Position numbers and translations under genes: made by a program. DNA of 64,000 nucleotides, from positions 1 through 64,000 of the forward strand of contig NZ_JODR01000038.1 in the NCBI RefSeq assembly GCF_000725885.1. The letters run 5' to 3'. Shown here piece after piece: positions 34,767-43,680 of the stretch (its first letter is position 1; every line of letters begins with the position of its first letter). The stretch comes from Streptomyces albus subsp. albus. GTDB lineage: Bacteria > Actinomycetota > Actinomycetes > Streptomycetales > Streptomycetaceae. The notes below the pieces were generated by a model. It had not been told where the DNA came from, did no database searches, and worked only from the letters and a program-made list of their open reading frames with translations.

Positions 34767-35978
34767 ATGTCACGCATACGCAGAGCACCACACAAGCGTC
34801 CGGCGCTGGCCGCCGCGGCACTCGCCGCGACGCTGGCCCTCACCGCGACGGCCTGCGGTTCGGACGACGGCTCCGGCAAGAAGACGGACGCCAAGCCGGC
34901 CGCCTCCGACTCGCCGCAGGGGGGCGACGATTCCGGCGACGACGGAGACGGGCTCGGCCTGCGGGACAAACTGCCCAGGAAGTTGCCGGGCTCGTTCCAG
35001 GATCTCGACCAGTGGCGCAACGGGGGATGGAAGAACTGGGACAAGGACAAGTGGGTCCGTGAGGCCAAGGAGTTCGCCAACCCGTACCTCAAGGGCCACT
35101 GGGACCTGGGCCGGATGAAGAAGGCCGAGGACAACGAGAAGAAGGTCCCCAAGGACATCGCGAGCACCTCAGGAGCGGCCGACACCGCCGAGCCGCGCCC
35201 GGTACGGGCCGAGGCGGTCAAGACGCCGTACACCCGCAACGCCGCCCCGGCGGGCAAGGTCTTCATGGACACCCCGGAGGGGCCCATGGTGTGCTCAGGA
35301 ACGGTGGTGCACGACCCGCGTCACCCCGGCAAGTCCAACCTGGTGGCCACCGCCGGCCACTGTGTCCACTCCGGGCGCAGCGGCGGCTGGCTGCGGAACA
35401 TCACCTTCATCCCGGCGTTCAACGACCGCGGCCTGGACATGCCTTCGGTCAACAGCGCACCGCCGCAGGAGGTCGCCCCGTACGGCGAGTGGTGGGTCAG
35501 GTGGGCGCAGACGAGCAACTACTGGATCCAGAAGGGTGAGAAGTCGGGGGGCGGCGGCTCCCAGCAGGACTTCGCCGTACTGAGCGTGCAGCCGGTGAAC
35601 AAGTCCGGCAAGTCTTTGGAGGAGACCGTCGGCAACGCCATCCGCGTCAGCTTCAAGGCACCCTCGCTCTCCCGCATCCGGGGCGTGAGCAACTACGGCT
35701 ACCCGGCGGCCCCGCCCTTCGACGGCGCCAAGATGTACTCCTGCACCGACAAACCGGGCGCGCTCACGATCGACCCGTCCCAGCCCGCGCTGTACCGCAT
35801 CGGCTGCACCATGACCGGCGGTTCGTCGGGCGGCGCCTGGCTGGTCGAGGGCTCGGACGGCAAGCCGGAACTGATCTCGGTCAACTCGATCGGCCCGCAC
35901 CCGGCCACCTGGCTGGCCGGGCCCCGCCTGGGTGCCACCGCGAAGGCAGTCTTCGACGCCGCCAGCCGCAAGGGCTGA
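34767..35978 (+). CDS. Trypsin-like serine protease, putative lipoprotein (copy 2)
   Basis: 403 residues; ATG at 34767 after GGGGGAA. Clear paralogue of the preceding protein over its whole length: signal with lipobox ALTATAC, an acidic spacer (DDSGDDGDG) and the SFQDLDQWRNGGWKNW element. Then VCSGTVVHDPRHPGKSNLVA, His in TAGHCVHSG, Asp in SQQDFAVLSV, Ser in TGGSSGGAWL. Conserved tail: LAGPRLGATAKAVFDAASRKG. Tandem duplication, with the catalytic triad intact in both copies. The near-identical domain order and end suggest the copies differ in expression or fine specificity rather than basic reaction. Confidence 0.88.
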   Translation: MSRIRRAPHKRPALAAAALAATLALTATACGSDDGSGKKTDAKPAASDSPQGGDDSGDDGDGLGLRDKLPRKLPGSFQDLDQWRNGGWKNWDKDKWVREAKEFANPYLKGHWDLGRMKKAEDNEKKVPKDIASTSGAADTAEPRPVRAEAVKTPYTRNAAPAGKVFMDTPEGPMVCSGTVVHDPRHPGKSNLVATAGHCVHSGRSGGWLRNITFIPAFNDRGLDMPSVNSAPPQEVAPYGEWWVRWAQTSNYWIQKGEKSGGGGSQQDFAVLSVQPVNKSGKSLEETVGNAIRVSFKAPSLSRIRGVSNYGYPAAPPFDGAKMYSCTDKPGALTIDPSQPALYRIGCTMTGGSSGGAWLVEGSDGKPELISVNSIGPHPATWLAGPRLGATAKAVFDAASRKG

Positions 35979-36000
35979 GCCGACGGCACGTCACACGACA

Positions 36001-36044
36001 CTGAGGGCCCTGCTTCTCCCCAAAGGAAGAAGCAGGGCCCTCAG
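36001..36044. terminator. Bidirectional terminator between protease 2 and hflX
   Basis: Perfect 17-bp stem (36001-36017 with 36028-36044), 10-nt loop, between convergent genes, 22 nt after the protease stop. Confidence 0.9.
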
Positions 36045-36163
36045 TCGTCGAAAGAAACGTCCCAGCGGCCCGACGGGAGGGCTCCTCAGCGGTCGCGAAG
36101 AGCAGCCTCGTGGCAGGCGGCCTCCGGCGGTGCCGCCGCCGGCTCACCGGCGGCGGCGCCCGG

Positions 36164-37663
36164 TCACGGCCGGGCCGCTGCCATGGGCTGGAACGCGCGC
36201 AGCTCGGCGGCGAGTTCCTCGTGCACACGGGCCTTGAGGAGGGTGCCGTGCTCGGTGTGCTCCTCGGAGAGCACCTCGCCCTGGCTGTGCACCCGCGAGA
36301 CCAGCTTGCCCTCGGTGTAGGGCAGCAGCACCTCCAGCTCGACGGAGGGGTGCGGCAGCTCGTTGTCGATCAGCTCCCGCAGCTCGTCGATGCCCTGCCC
36401 GGTGCGCGCCGAGACCGTCAGAGCGTGCTTCTCGGCGCGCAGCAGCCGCTGGAGGACCAGCGGGTCGGCGGCGTCCGCCTTGTTGACGACCACGATCTCG
36501 GGCACGTCGGCCGCACCCACGTCGCGGATGACCTCGCGCACGGCCGCCAGCTGCTCCTCCGGCGCCGGGTGGGCGCCGTCCACCACGTGCAGGATCAGGT
36601 CGGCGTCGCCGACCTCCTCCATCGTGGAGCGGAACGCCTCCACCAGGTGGTGCGGCAGGTGCCGGACGAAGCCGACTGTGTCGGCCAGCGTGTAGGCCCG
36701 CCCGCTGGGCGTCTCGGCCTTGCGGACTGTCGGGTCCAGGGTGGCGAACAGGGCGTTCTCCACCAGCACGCCCGCGCCGGTGAGCCGGTTGAGCAGCGAG
36801 GACTTGCCGGCGTTGGTGTACCCGGCGATGGCCACGGAGGGCACCCGGTTACGCCTGCGGTCCTGCCGCTTGACCTCGCGGCCGGTCTTCATCTCCGCGA
36901 TCTCCCGGCGCATCTTCGCCATCTTCTCGCGGATCCGTCGCCGGTCCGTCTCGATCTTGGTCTCACCGGGACCACGCGTCGCCATGCCGCCGCCGGCCGA
37001 TCCGGAGCCACCGCCACCCATCTGCCGGGAGAGCGACTGGCCCCAGCCGCGCAGCCTGGGCAGCATGTACTGCATCTGGGCCAGCGAGACCTGCGCCTTG
37101 CCCTCACGGGACTTGGCGTGCTGGGCGAAGATGTCCAGGATCAGGGCCGTCCGGTCGACGACCTTGACCTTGACGACATCCTCCAGGTGGATCAGCTGGC
37201 CGGGGGTCAGTTCACCGTCGCAGACCACCGTGTCCGCGCCGGTCTCGAGCACGATGTCGCGCAGCTCGTCCGCCTTGCCGGAGCCGATGTACGTCGCCGC
37301 GTCCGGCTTGTCCCGCCGCTGGATGACACCGTCGAGCACCATGGCGCCCGCCGTCTCGGCGAGGGCTGCCAGCTCGGCCAGGGAGTTCTCGGCGTCCTGG
37401 GCCGTGCCGGAGGTCCAGACACCGACCAGCACGACGCGCTCAAGACGCAGCTGCCGGTACTCGACCTCTGTGACGTCCTCCAGCTCGGTGGAGAGACCGG
37501 CCACTCGCCGCAACGCCGCCCGGTCGGAGCGATCGAACTGCTCCCCGTCACGGTCCTCGTCGAGTGTGTGACTCAGAGCGACGTCCTCTTCCATCAGGGC
37601 GTCGGCTCGGCGGTTCGTGGCGATGCGCTGGCCGTTCTGTGGAAGGGAAGAGGAGAAGGTCAA
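36164..37663 (-). CDS. hflX: GTPase HflX
   Basis: 499 residues. Ribosome-associated GTPase that splits or rescues stalled 70S ribosomes. TTG start at 37663 with AAGGA 5 nt upstream; the N-terminus (SSSLPQ) agrees with the streptomycete homologue I recall. N-terminal HflX domain (about 70-240): RVVLVGVWTSG, DAATYIGSGKADEL, FDIFAQ-type ILDIFAQHAKSREGK and MQYMLPRLRGWGQSLSR, then a Gly-rich loop and GPGETKIETDRRRIR. G domain: G1 GYTNAGKSS, G2 region FATLDPT, G3 DTVGFV, G4 NKAD, G5 SARTG. The C-terminal domain ends FQPMAAARP. Monocistronic, bounded by hairpins on both sides. Confidence 0.97.
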   Translation of the reverse strand: MTFSSSLPQNGQRIATNRRADALMEEDVALSHTLDEDRDGEQFDRSDRAALRRVAGLSTELEDVTEVEYRQLRLERVVLVGVWTSGTAQDAENSLAELAALAETAGAMVLDGVIQRRDKPDAATYIGSGKADELRDIVLETGADTVVCDGELTPGQLIHLEDVVKVKVVDRTALILDIFAQHAKSREGKAQVSLAQMQYMLPRLRGWGQSLSRQMGGGGSGSAGGGMATRGPGETKIETDRRRIREKMAKMRREIAEMKTGREVKRQDRRRNRVPSVAIAGYTNAGKSSLLNRLTGAGVLVENALFATLDPTVRKAETPSGRAYTLADTVGFVRHLPHHLVEAFRSTMEEVGDADLILHVVDGAHPAPEEQLAAVREVIRDVGAADVPEIVVVNKADAADPLVLQRLLRAEKHALTVSARTGQGIDELRELIDNELPHPSVELEVLLPYTEGKLVSRVHSQGEVLSEEHTEHGTLLKARVHEELAAELRAFQPMAAARP

Positions 37664-37768
37664 GTGGATCCTTAAGGTCGAGGAAAGTTGTCGTGCCGCT
37701 CACAACGCTCCGGCGGCGGGGAAGATTCCCCTCGGGCCTGCGGTGTTTTCCGGGCGACACGCGGAGCG

Positions 37769-37818
37769 CGCCGCCGCGCCGTGCGGTCACCAGATGGTCG
37801 CACGGCGCAGCGGCGGCG
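37769..37818 (-). terminator. Terminator of the M1 peptidase gene
   Basis: Arms 37769-37785 and 37799-37818, 17 paired bases with a 3-nt bulge, loop 13 nt, 75 nt after the peptidase stop and before the hflX start. Confidence 0.75.
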
Positions 37819-37892
37819 TCATCCGTATTTGCCGCTTCCCGCGTGTGTGCCGGTCCGTGTCGAGTTGCCGCTGGGTCCCGTCTCGGGGCCCC

Positions 37893-39449
37893 TCAGTGCC
37901 CGGACGTGGCGGCCCCGGCCGGGTGCCCGGCCGGGGCGGGGCGGGATTCGGCCGCCTTCCGCTGCGGCTTCGCGTGCTTCTTCTGCTTCCAGTCCGGATG
38001 CCCCGGCATGGGCGGAGTGGTCTTCCCGTAGAGCCACTTCTTCAAGAAGGCGCTCTGATCCTGCCCCGTCACCCGGGAGGCCAGGGCGATGAAATCGGCC
38101 GTCTCCGCGTTCCCGTCCCGGTACCGCTGTGTCCAGGCGCGTTCCAGGCGGGCGAAGGCGTCCTCCCCGATGTGCTCCCGCAGGGCGAACAGGACGACAG
38201 CCGAACCGTTGTAGACGATCGGGCTGAACAGATCGACCTTTCCGTCGCTCTTGGCGGGCAGCAGGGCCGCGGGCGGACCGTAACGCTTGCGCCACGCGTC
38301 GGACTGCTCGTACGCGGCGCGCGCCCGCTCCTCCACGGTGAAACCGCCGCGCTCGGCGGCGTACGCCCACTCGTACCAGGTGGCGTGCCCCTCGTTGAGC
38401 CACAGGTCCGTCCAGCGGCGCGGGCTGACGCTGTCTCCGAACCACTGGTGGGCCAGTTCGTGCACCATCAGTGATTCCTTGTACCAGGCCGGGTAGGCGG
38501 GGTCGGCGAGGATGTCGCTCTCGAAGAGCGACAGTGTCTGGGTCTCCAGCTCGAAGCCGGTCCGTGCCTGGGCGGCCAGCACCCCGTAGGTCTCGAACGG
38601 GTACGGCCCGGCGTGCCGCTCCATCCAGGCGATCTGGCCGGAGGTCCGCTCCAGCCACGGCAGCAGGGCCTTGCGCTTCTTGACGGGCACCACGTGGCGC
38701 AGCGGCAGCCCGTGCGGCCCGGTGGACCGGATCACGGCGGAGCGGCCGATGGAGACCTGGGCCAGTTCGGTGGCCATCGGGTGTGCCATCCGGTACGTCC
38801 AGACGGTGTCACCGCCGGCACGGCTGCGGCCGGCCGGGAGACCGCCCGCCACGACGGTCAGTCCGCGCGGGGCGCGTACCCGGAAAGTGAAGACGGCCTT
38901 GTCGGCGGGGTGGTCGTTGGAGGGGAAGACGCGGTGGGCGGCGTCGGCCTGGTTGGCCATGGCCAGACCGTCCTTGGTGCGGACCCAGCCGCCGTTCTTG
39001 GTGGTGGGATCGCTGGTGTGGTCCACCACCACGTGCAGCCACCCGCCGCGCCGCAGGGGCGCCCGCGGGGTGATCACCAGGTCCTCACCGGCCCTGGCGT
39101 GCCGGGCGGGTGCGCCGTTCACCTGAACGGAACGGACGTCACCGGCGGCGAAGTCCACATTGAAACGATCCATGGTCTCGGCGGTGACCTGCGCGTCGAT
39201 GACGGTGCGTGCGGTGAGCGGTTTCTTGTTGTCACCGCTGTAGTCGAACGACAGGTCGTAGGTGCGGACGTCGTAGCCCGGGTTGCCGAGATGCGGGAAG
39301 AGGTGGTCGCCGATCCCGGCCGCACGGGGCGCGGGGAGGGCCGCCCCGACGAGCGCGAGGGTCGCGGCGCCAACCGTGCCGGCAACGGTGCAGCGGCGGC
39401 GGGCGGTGCGCGAGCGGCTGAGGGATGTGTGGGCTGAGAGGGCTGCCAT
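37893..39449 (-). CDS. M1 family zinc metallopeptidase, exported
   Basis: 518 residues. Signal peptide: RTARRRC followed by hydrophobic VAGTVGAATLALVGAALPA, then AAGIGDHLFP. Residues about 55-240 form the beta saddle (substrate-binding) domain. Catalytic domain: zinc motif HELAHQWFG (330-338) with third ligand Glu in NEGHATWYEW (353). The GxMEN exopeptidase loop is represented by the variant TGFELETQT (about 297-305), as in other short bacterial M1 members, so aminopeptidase specificity is likely but not certain. The protein ends in a Lys/Ala/Pro-rich tail. ATG at 39449 with a weak ribosome site. Single gene between hflX and the RSH gene on the same strand. Confidence 0.92.
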   Translation of the reverse strand: MAALSAHTSLSRSRTARRRCTVAGTVGAATLALVGAALPAPRAAGIGDHLFPHLGNPGYDVRTYDLSFDYSGDNKKPLTARTVIDAQVTAETMDRFNVDFAAGDVRSVQVNGAPARHARAGEDLVITPRAPLRRGGWLHVVVDHTSDPTTKNGGWVRTKDGLAMANQADAAHRVFPSNDHPADKAVFTFRVRAPRGLTVVAGGLPAGRSRAGGDTVWTYRMAHPMATELAQVSIGRSAVIRSTGPHGLPLRHVVPVKKRKALLPWLERTSGQIAWMERHAGPYPFETYGVLAAQARTGFELETQTLSLFESDILADPAYPAWYKESLMVHELAHQWFGDSVSPRRWTDLWLNEGHATWYEWAYAAERGGFTVEERARAAYEQSDAWRKRYGPPAALLPAKSDGKVDLFSPIVYNGSAVVLFALREHIGEDAFARLERAWTQRYRDGNAETADFIALASRVTGQDQSAFLKKWLYGKTTPPMPGHPDWKQKKHAKPQRKAAESRPAPAGHPAGAATSGH

Positions 39450-39584
39450 GGCTCATCGCTACCAGCGCCCGGGGGCGGCTGGTGATCAGCGTCGGGCGCG
39501 TCCACCCGAAAGGGGGCGACGGGTGCGTCCGGGAGAACCCGTGCGCCGCGCCGCCGCGCTCTGTGCGCCGTCCCCGCAAGAGCG

Positions 39585-41828
39585 TCAGTCGGCCACGGGG
39601 CGGGCGGACCGGGTCACGTCGTAGACGCCGGGCACGCGCAGCATCGCGCGCATGAGGGCCGGGAGTTCGGACGCGTCGGGAAGCTGGAGGGTGTAGGTGT
39701 GCCGCACGCGCTGCTCGCGAGGAGGCTCGACGTCGGCGGCTACGACGGCCGCGCCGTGCGCCGCGATGGTCTCGGTCAGGTCGGCCAGCAGACGGGGCCG
39801 CCCGAACGCCTCGGCCCGCAGGGTCACCCGGCATCCGACGGCGCCCTGCTCCCAGCGCACCGGCAGGGTCAGCCGCCCGTCCGACGCCATCCGGGCCACC
39901 GACTGGCAGCTCTCGCGGTGGACGGTGACGGCACCACCGCGCACCGGAAAACCGGTGACCGCGTCGGTGGGCACCGGTGTGCAGCAGCGGGCCAGCCGCA
40001 CAGGTGCGCCAGGGCGTCCTGGCACGACGGGGACGTTCTCCGCGTACCGGTCGTGCCCGGCGGGCTGCTGGGCCGTCCGCTCCCGGCGCCGGGTACGTGC
40101 TGTCCGTACGGCGGGGCGCGGTGCCGCCCCGGTGGCGGGCGCGGTGCTGCCGGCCGGGACTTCGGCGGCGGGCTGCGGCTGCCCGGCCGGCTGCCGGTCG
40201 GGATCCTGCTGGTCGGGGTCCTGGCCGGGGTTCTGCCGGTCGGGTGTGGGCTGACCGTGTGCGGAGAGCCACTCGCGAATGGCGAGCCGGGCGGAGGGTG
40301 TCCTCACGTGAGCGAGCCACTCCGGCGACGGACCCGAGGGGCTGCCCTGGCCGGGCTCCAGGAAGAGCTGCAGGGAGTCCCCGTCCCGCAGCACGGTCGT
40401 GAGCGCCGCCAGCCGCCCGTTGACGCGCGCCCCGATGCACCGGTGCCCGGCCTCCCCGAGCCTGGCGTAGGCGGCGTCCACGCAGGTCGCCCCGGCGGGC
40501 AGCGGCAGCGCGGAGCCACCGGACCCCTCGGCGCCGGGGACGGCACAGTAGACGGTGATTTCCAGGTCCTGCGCCAGTTCGTCGCGCAGTTCCTGCCAGA
40601 AGGTGTTCGGGTCGGGGGCGTGGCTCTGCCATTCGAGGAGCCGGGAGAGCCATCCGGGGCGCGTCGGATCGGTACGCTCCTGCGGGCCGGCCCCGGCCGG
40701 GGCGCCCGCCCGCTCGGTGGCGTCCCTCGCCTCCGCGGCAGCCGAAGCATGGGGGTCGCCCAGGGCGATCACCCCGGTCTCGGCCACACGGTGCATCCGG
40801 CGGGTGCGCACCAGCACCTCGGCGACGCGTCCGTCCTGGTCGGCGATCGCGGTGTGCAGCGACTGGTACAGATTGAACTTCGGGACGGCAATGAAGTCCT
40901 TGAACTGGGAGACCAGCGGCGCGAAACAGGTGTGCAGCTCGCCCAGTACCGCGTAGCAGTCGGCGTCCTCCTCGACGAGCACCAGCAGCCGGGCGAAGTC
41001 GCAGTCGCCCAGCTGGCCGCGTTTGAGCCGCAGCCGGTGCACGGAGACGGTGTGCCGGGGCCGGATGAGCACCTCCGCGGCGATCCCGGCCTCCCGCAGG
41101 GTGCGGCGCACCTGTGCGGCGAAGGCGGTGAGCGGGTCGGGGCGGGCGTTGTGCTCCTGGATCAACTCGCGGGTGCGGGCGTGCTCCTCGGGGTGCAGAA
41201 CGGCGAAGACCAAGTCCTCCAGCTCGCTCTTGAGCGCCTGGATGCCGAGACGCTCGGCGAGCGGGATGAGCACGTCCCGGGTCACCTTGGCGATGCGGAC
41301 CTGTTTCTCCCGGCGCATGACCCCGAGAGTGCGCATGTTGTGCAGCCGGTCGGCCAGTTTGATCGCCATGACGCGCACGTCGTTACCGGTGGCCAGCAGC
41401 ATCTTGCGGAACGTTTCCGGCTCGGCCGCCGACCCGTAGTCGACCTTTTCCAGCTTGGTGACCCCGTCGACCAGATAACAGACCTGTTCGCCGAACTCCC
41501 GGCGTACCTGGTCGAGGGTGACGGCGGTGTCCTCCACCGTGTCGTGCAGCAGCGACGCGGTCAGTGTGGTGGTCTCCGCACCCAGCTGGGCCAGCAGCAG
41601 GGTGACCGCGAGGGGGTGTGTGATGTACGGCTCGCCGCTCTTGCGGGTCTGGCCCCGGTGCGACGATTCGGCCAGCACGTACGCCCTGCGCAGGGGCCGC
41701 AGGTCGGCACCCGGGTGGTGCGCCCTGTGCACCTTGGCCACGTGCTCGATGGCGTCCGGCAGGTCCCGTGACGAGGCTCCCCGCAGTGCCACTCTGCTCA
41801 GCTTCCGCAGACCGCGCACCGCGCTCAT
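39585..41828 (-). CDS. rshA: RelA/SpoT homologue (RSH), hydrolase motifs intact, synthetase divergent
   Basis: 747 residues; ATG at 41828 (MSAVRGLRKLSR) after GGGAGG. The HD hydrolase domain is intact: SSHRGQTRKSGEPYITHPLA, ASLLHDTVEDT, GVTKLEK, MAIKLADRLHNMRTL. The synthetase half is recognisable (QFKDFIAVPKFNLYQSLHT, EVLVRTRRMHRVAE) but departs from catalytic motifs: DFARLLVL where D-x-V-G-x-R is usual, QFKD for RFKD, and EVLVRT for EVQIRT. TGS (about 425-500), a Pro/Gln/Asp-rich spacer (about 515-590) and a C-terminal zinc-finger/ACT region (RCCTPVPTDAVTGF, TYTLQLPDASELPALMRAML) follow. The enzyme probably degrades (p)ppGpp and may synthesise little. Symbol rshA by synteny with S. coelicolor; a separate relA would be elsewhere. 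Confidence 0.9.
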   Translation of the reverse strand: MSAVRGLRKLSRVALRGASSRDLPDAIEHVAKVHRAHHPGADLRPLRRAYVLAESSHRGQTRKSGEPYITHPLAVTLLLAQLGAETTTLTASLLHDTVEDTAVTLDQVRREFGEQVCYLVDGVTKLEKVDYGSAAEPETFRKMLLATGNDVRVMAIKLADRLHNMRTLGVMRREKQVRIAKVTRDVLIPLAERLGIQALKSELEDLVFAVLHPEEHARTRELIQEHNARPDPLTAFAAQVRRTLREAGIAAEVLIRPRHTVSVHRLRLKRGQLGDCDFARLLVLVEEDADCYAVLGELHTCFAPLVSQFKDFIAVPKFNLYQSLHTAIADQDGRVAEVLVRTRRMHRVAETGVIALGDPHASAAAEARDATERAGAPAGAGPQERTDPTRPGWLSRLLEWQSHAPDPNTFWQELRDELAQDLEITVYCAVPGAEGSGGSALPLPAGATCVDAAYARLGEAGHRCIGARVNGRLAALTTVLRDGDSLQLFLEPGQGSPSGPSPEWLAHVRTPSARLAIREWLSAHGQPTPDRQNPGQDPDQQDPDRQPAGQPQPAAEVPAGSTAPATGAAPRPAVRTARTRRRERTAQQPAGHDRYAENVPVVPGRPGAPVRLARCCTPVPTDAVTGFPVRGGAVTVHRESCQSVARMASDGRLTLPVRWEQGAVGCRVTLRAEAFGRPRLLADLTETIAAHGAAVVAADVEPPREQRVRHTYTLQLPDASELPALMRAMLRVPGVYDVTRSARPVAD

Positions 41829-42105
41829 GGGCACCTCCCGCTCCTGCCGCACCCCCGGGCCGGGGCTGTGATGCTACCGACCCCACCACGTGCCGCTGAC
41901 CGCCTCCCGCCCAGGGTGAGGCGGATCACTCCATCGTGCGACGCGCCGGTGTGCGACACCACCGCGTACCCGTTCTGCGGTCTGTTACCGCAAGGCGGCG
42001 CTCCGTCATCGAGTCCGGCGGCGGCAGCCCCGGGAAGACGCGGCACGGCGGAAGCCCGCGGGTGCTCGCCCGGGCCGCCGGGCACGCCGGGAAGCAGCCC
42101 CGCTC

Positions 42106-42993
42106 CTACACGAGGAGGCCGGGGTCGATCCGGCCCTCCGCGACGATCACGGCCGGGCCTGTCATCTCGATCTCCCCGTCCGTCCGCTCGGTGATCTCCA
42201 GCTGTCCGCCGGGCACCTCCACGGTGTAGGTGACCGGGGCGCCGTCCTGTCGCGGATCGTGTCCGTCCCGCCGGGCGGCGGCCACCATGACGGCGCAGGC
42301 CCCGGTGCCGCACGAACGCGTCTCGCCGGCGCCCCGCTCATGCACCCGCAGCGCCACGTGGCGCGGGCCCCGGGAGACGACGAATTCGACGTTGACGCCC
42401 TCCGGGTAGGCGGCGGCAGGCCGCACCACGGGGGCCTCCAGCAGCGGCCCGGGGTCCGCCAGGTCCGTCACGAAGGCGACCGCGTGGGGGTTGCCCATGC
42501 CGACCTTGCGTACCGGCCAGGTGTGCCCTGCCGCGCTGACGGTGATCTCGTCGGCGCCCCGCGCGGAGGTGTGCAGTTCGGCGGCGCCCATGGCGATGGT
42601 GACGGGACCGCCGTTCTTGGCGATGTGCGCCCGGCGGACCCCCGCGCGGGTCGCGATGGCCAGATCACCGGGTTCGACGAGTCCGGCCCGCTCCAGATAG
42701 CGGGCGAATACCCGGGCACCGTTGCCGCACATCTCGGCCACGGAACCGTCGCTGTTGCGGTAGTCCATGAACCACTCCGCCTCGGCGGCCATGGCCTTGG
42801 CCTCCGGGTGCGCCGCCGAGCGGACGACACGGAGCACACCGTCGGCCCCGATGCCCGCCCTCCGGTCGCACAGCCGGGCCACCACCGCCGGCGGCAGGTC
42901 GAGCTCCCCGTCCGGGTCCGGGATGATCACGAAGTCGTTCTCGGTGCCGTGCCCCTTCAGGAACGGGAAGGGCACGCCTGCTGTGCTGCTCAC
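42106..42993 (-). CDS. dapF: Diaminopimelate epimerase
   Basis: 295 residues; GTG at 42993 (VSSTAGVPFPFLKGHGTEND). Interconverts LL- and meso-diaminopimelate for lysine and peptidoglycan. Two catalytic cysteines are present: MCGNGARVFARYL (about residue 95) and SCGTGACAVMVAA (about residue 235). FLKGHGTENDFV, NSDGSVAEMCGNG and MGNPHAVAFV are family blocks. Length and ends are normal. Located between an RSH gene and a small membrane protein gene on the same strand, with 277 bp downstream holding no gene. Confidence 0.97.
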   Translation of the reverse strand: MSSTAGVPFPFLKGHGTENDFVIIPDPDGELDLPPAVVARLCDRRAGIGADGVLRVVRSAAHPEAKAMAAEAEWFMDYRNSDGSVAEMCGNGARVFARYLERAGLVEPGDLAIATRAGVRRAHIAKNGGPVTIAMGAAELHTSARGADEITVSAAGHTWPVRKVGMGNPHAVAFVTDLADPGPLLEAPVVRPAAAYPEGVNVEFVVSRGPRHVALRVHERGAGETRSCGTGACAVMVAAARRDGHDPRQDGAPVTYTVEVPGGQLEITERTDGEIEMTGPAVIVAEGRIDPGLLV

Positions 42994-43140
42994 CTTGCCG
43001 ATCGTACGGGAGACCGGGTGCCCCCGCGGCCCGGGGCAGCGGTGCCCAGGACACGGCAGTGCCGCGCCCCGGGGAACAGCAGCGCGGCGCACCAGGACGG
43101 CGGCGCACGGGGCGGGGCCAGCGGCAGCGGCGGGCGGCCG

Positions 43141-43572
43141 TCAGCGGAGCCGGGCGACCCGCCAGACGGCCAGGACGACGAGGGTGCACACCACGACCGC
43201 GTAGAGCGCCACCACCCGCCAGTCGGGACGGCGGTCCGAGCCGCGCGCGGGCAGCCCCGGCCAGGTGTGCCCCACCCGGCGGGCGGCCATGACACCCCAG
43301 CCGGCGGCACAGCCGCACAGCAGCAGCCCCAGCATGGAGACCACCGCGCCGGAGCTGCCGCCCGGCTCGAACGCGAGCGGGAAGGCGAACATCAGGGAGC
43401 CGAGCGCGCCGAGCACCACGATGGGAGCGAGCTGCCACAACCGCAGCTTGCGCTGCGGGCGCAGCTCGTGCGGCTCGACGGGAGGGCCCGCATCCAGCGG
43501 CCCGCCGCCCACGGCGCCCGGGCCGGGGGGTTCGGCGTCCGCCGGGGAGGAGTCTCGAGGGCCGGCCTCCAT
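43141..43572 (-). CDS. Small integral membrane protein, unknown
   Basis: 143 residues; start at 43572 (MEAGPRDSSPADAEPP) chosen for GGGAGG 8-9 nt upstream. An upstream TTG has no ribosome site. The first 45 residues are Pro/Gly/Asp-rich and cytoplasmic or disordered. Three hydrophobic segments follow: LAPIVVLGALGSLMFAFPLA, VVSMLGLLLCGCAAGWGVMA and VVALYAVVVCTLVVLAVWRV. No family recognised. Convergent with nothing; transcribed in the same direction as miaA (108-bp gap) and dapF (147-bp gap). Confidence 0.75.
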   Translation of the reverse strand: MEAGPRDSSPADAEPPGPGAVGGGPLDAGPPVEPHELRPQRKLRLWQLAPIVVLGALGSLMFAFPLAFEPGGSSGAVVSMLGLLLCGCAAGWGVMAARRVGHTWPGLPARGSDRRPDWRVVALYAVVVCTLVVLAVWRVARLR

Positions 43573-43680
43573 TGCCACGCGCCCTCCCAACTCCGGCCTG
43601 CTGGCTTCCAACGATGGACGATGATGGCACGCCGACGGTAACGGGACGGTCGCACAGGGCTTCCCGATGCCATCACGTGA

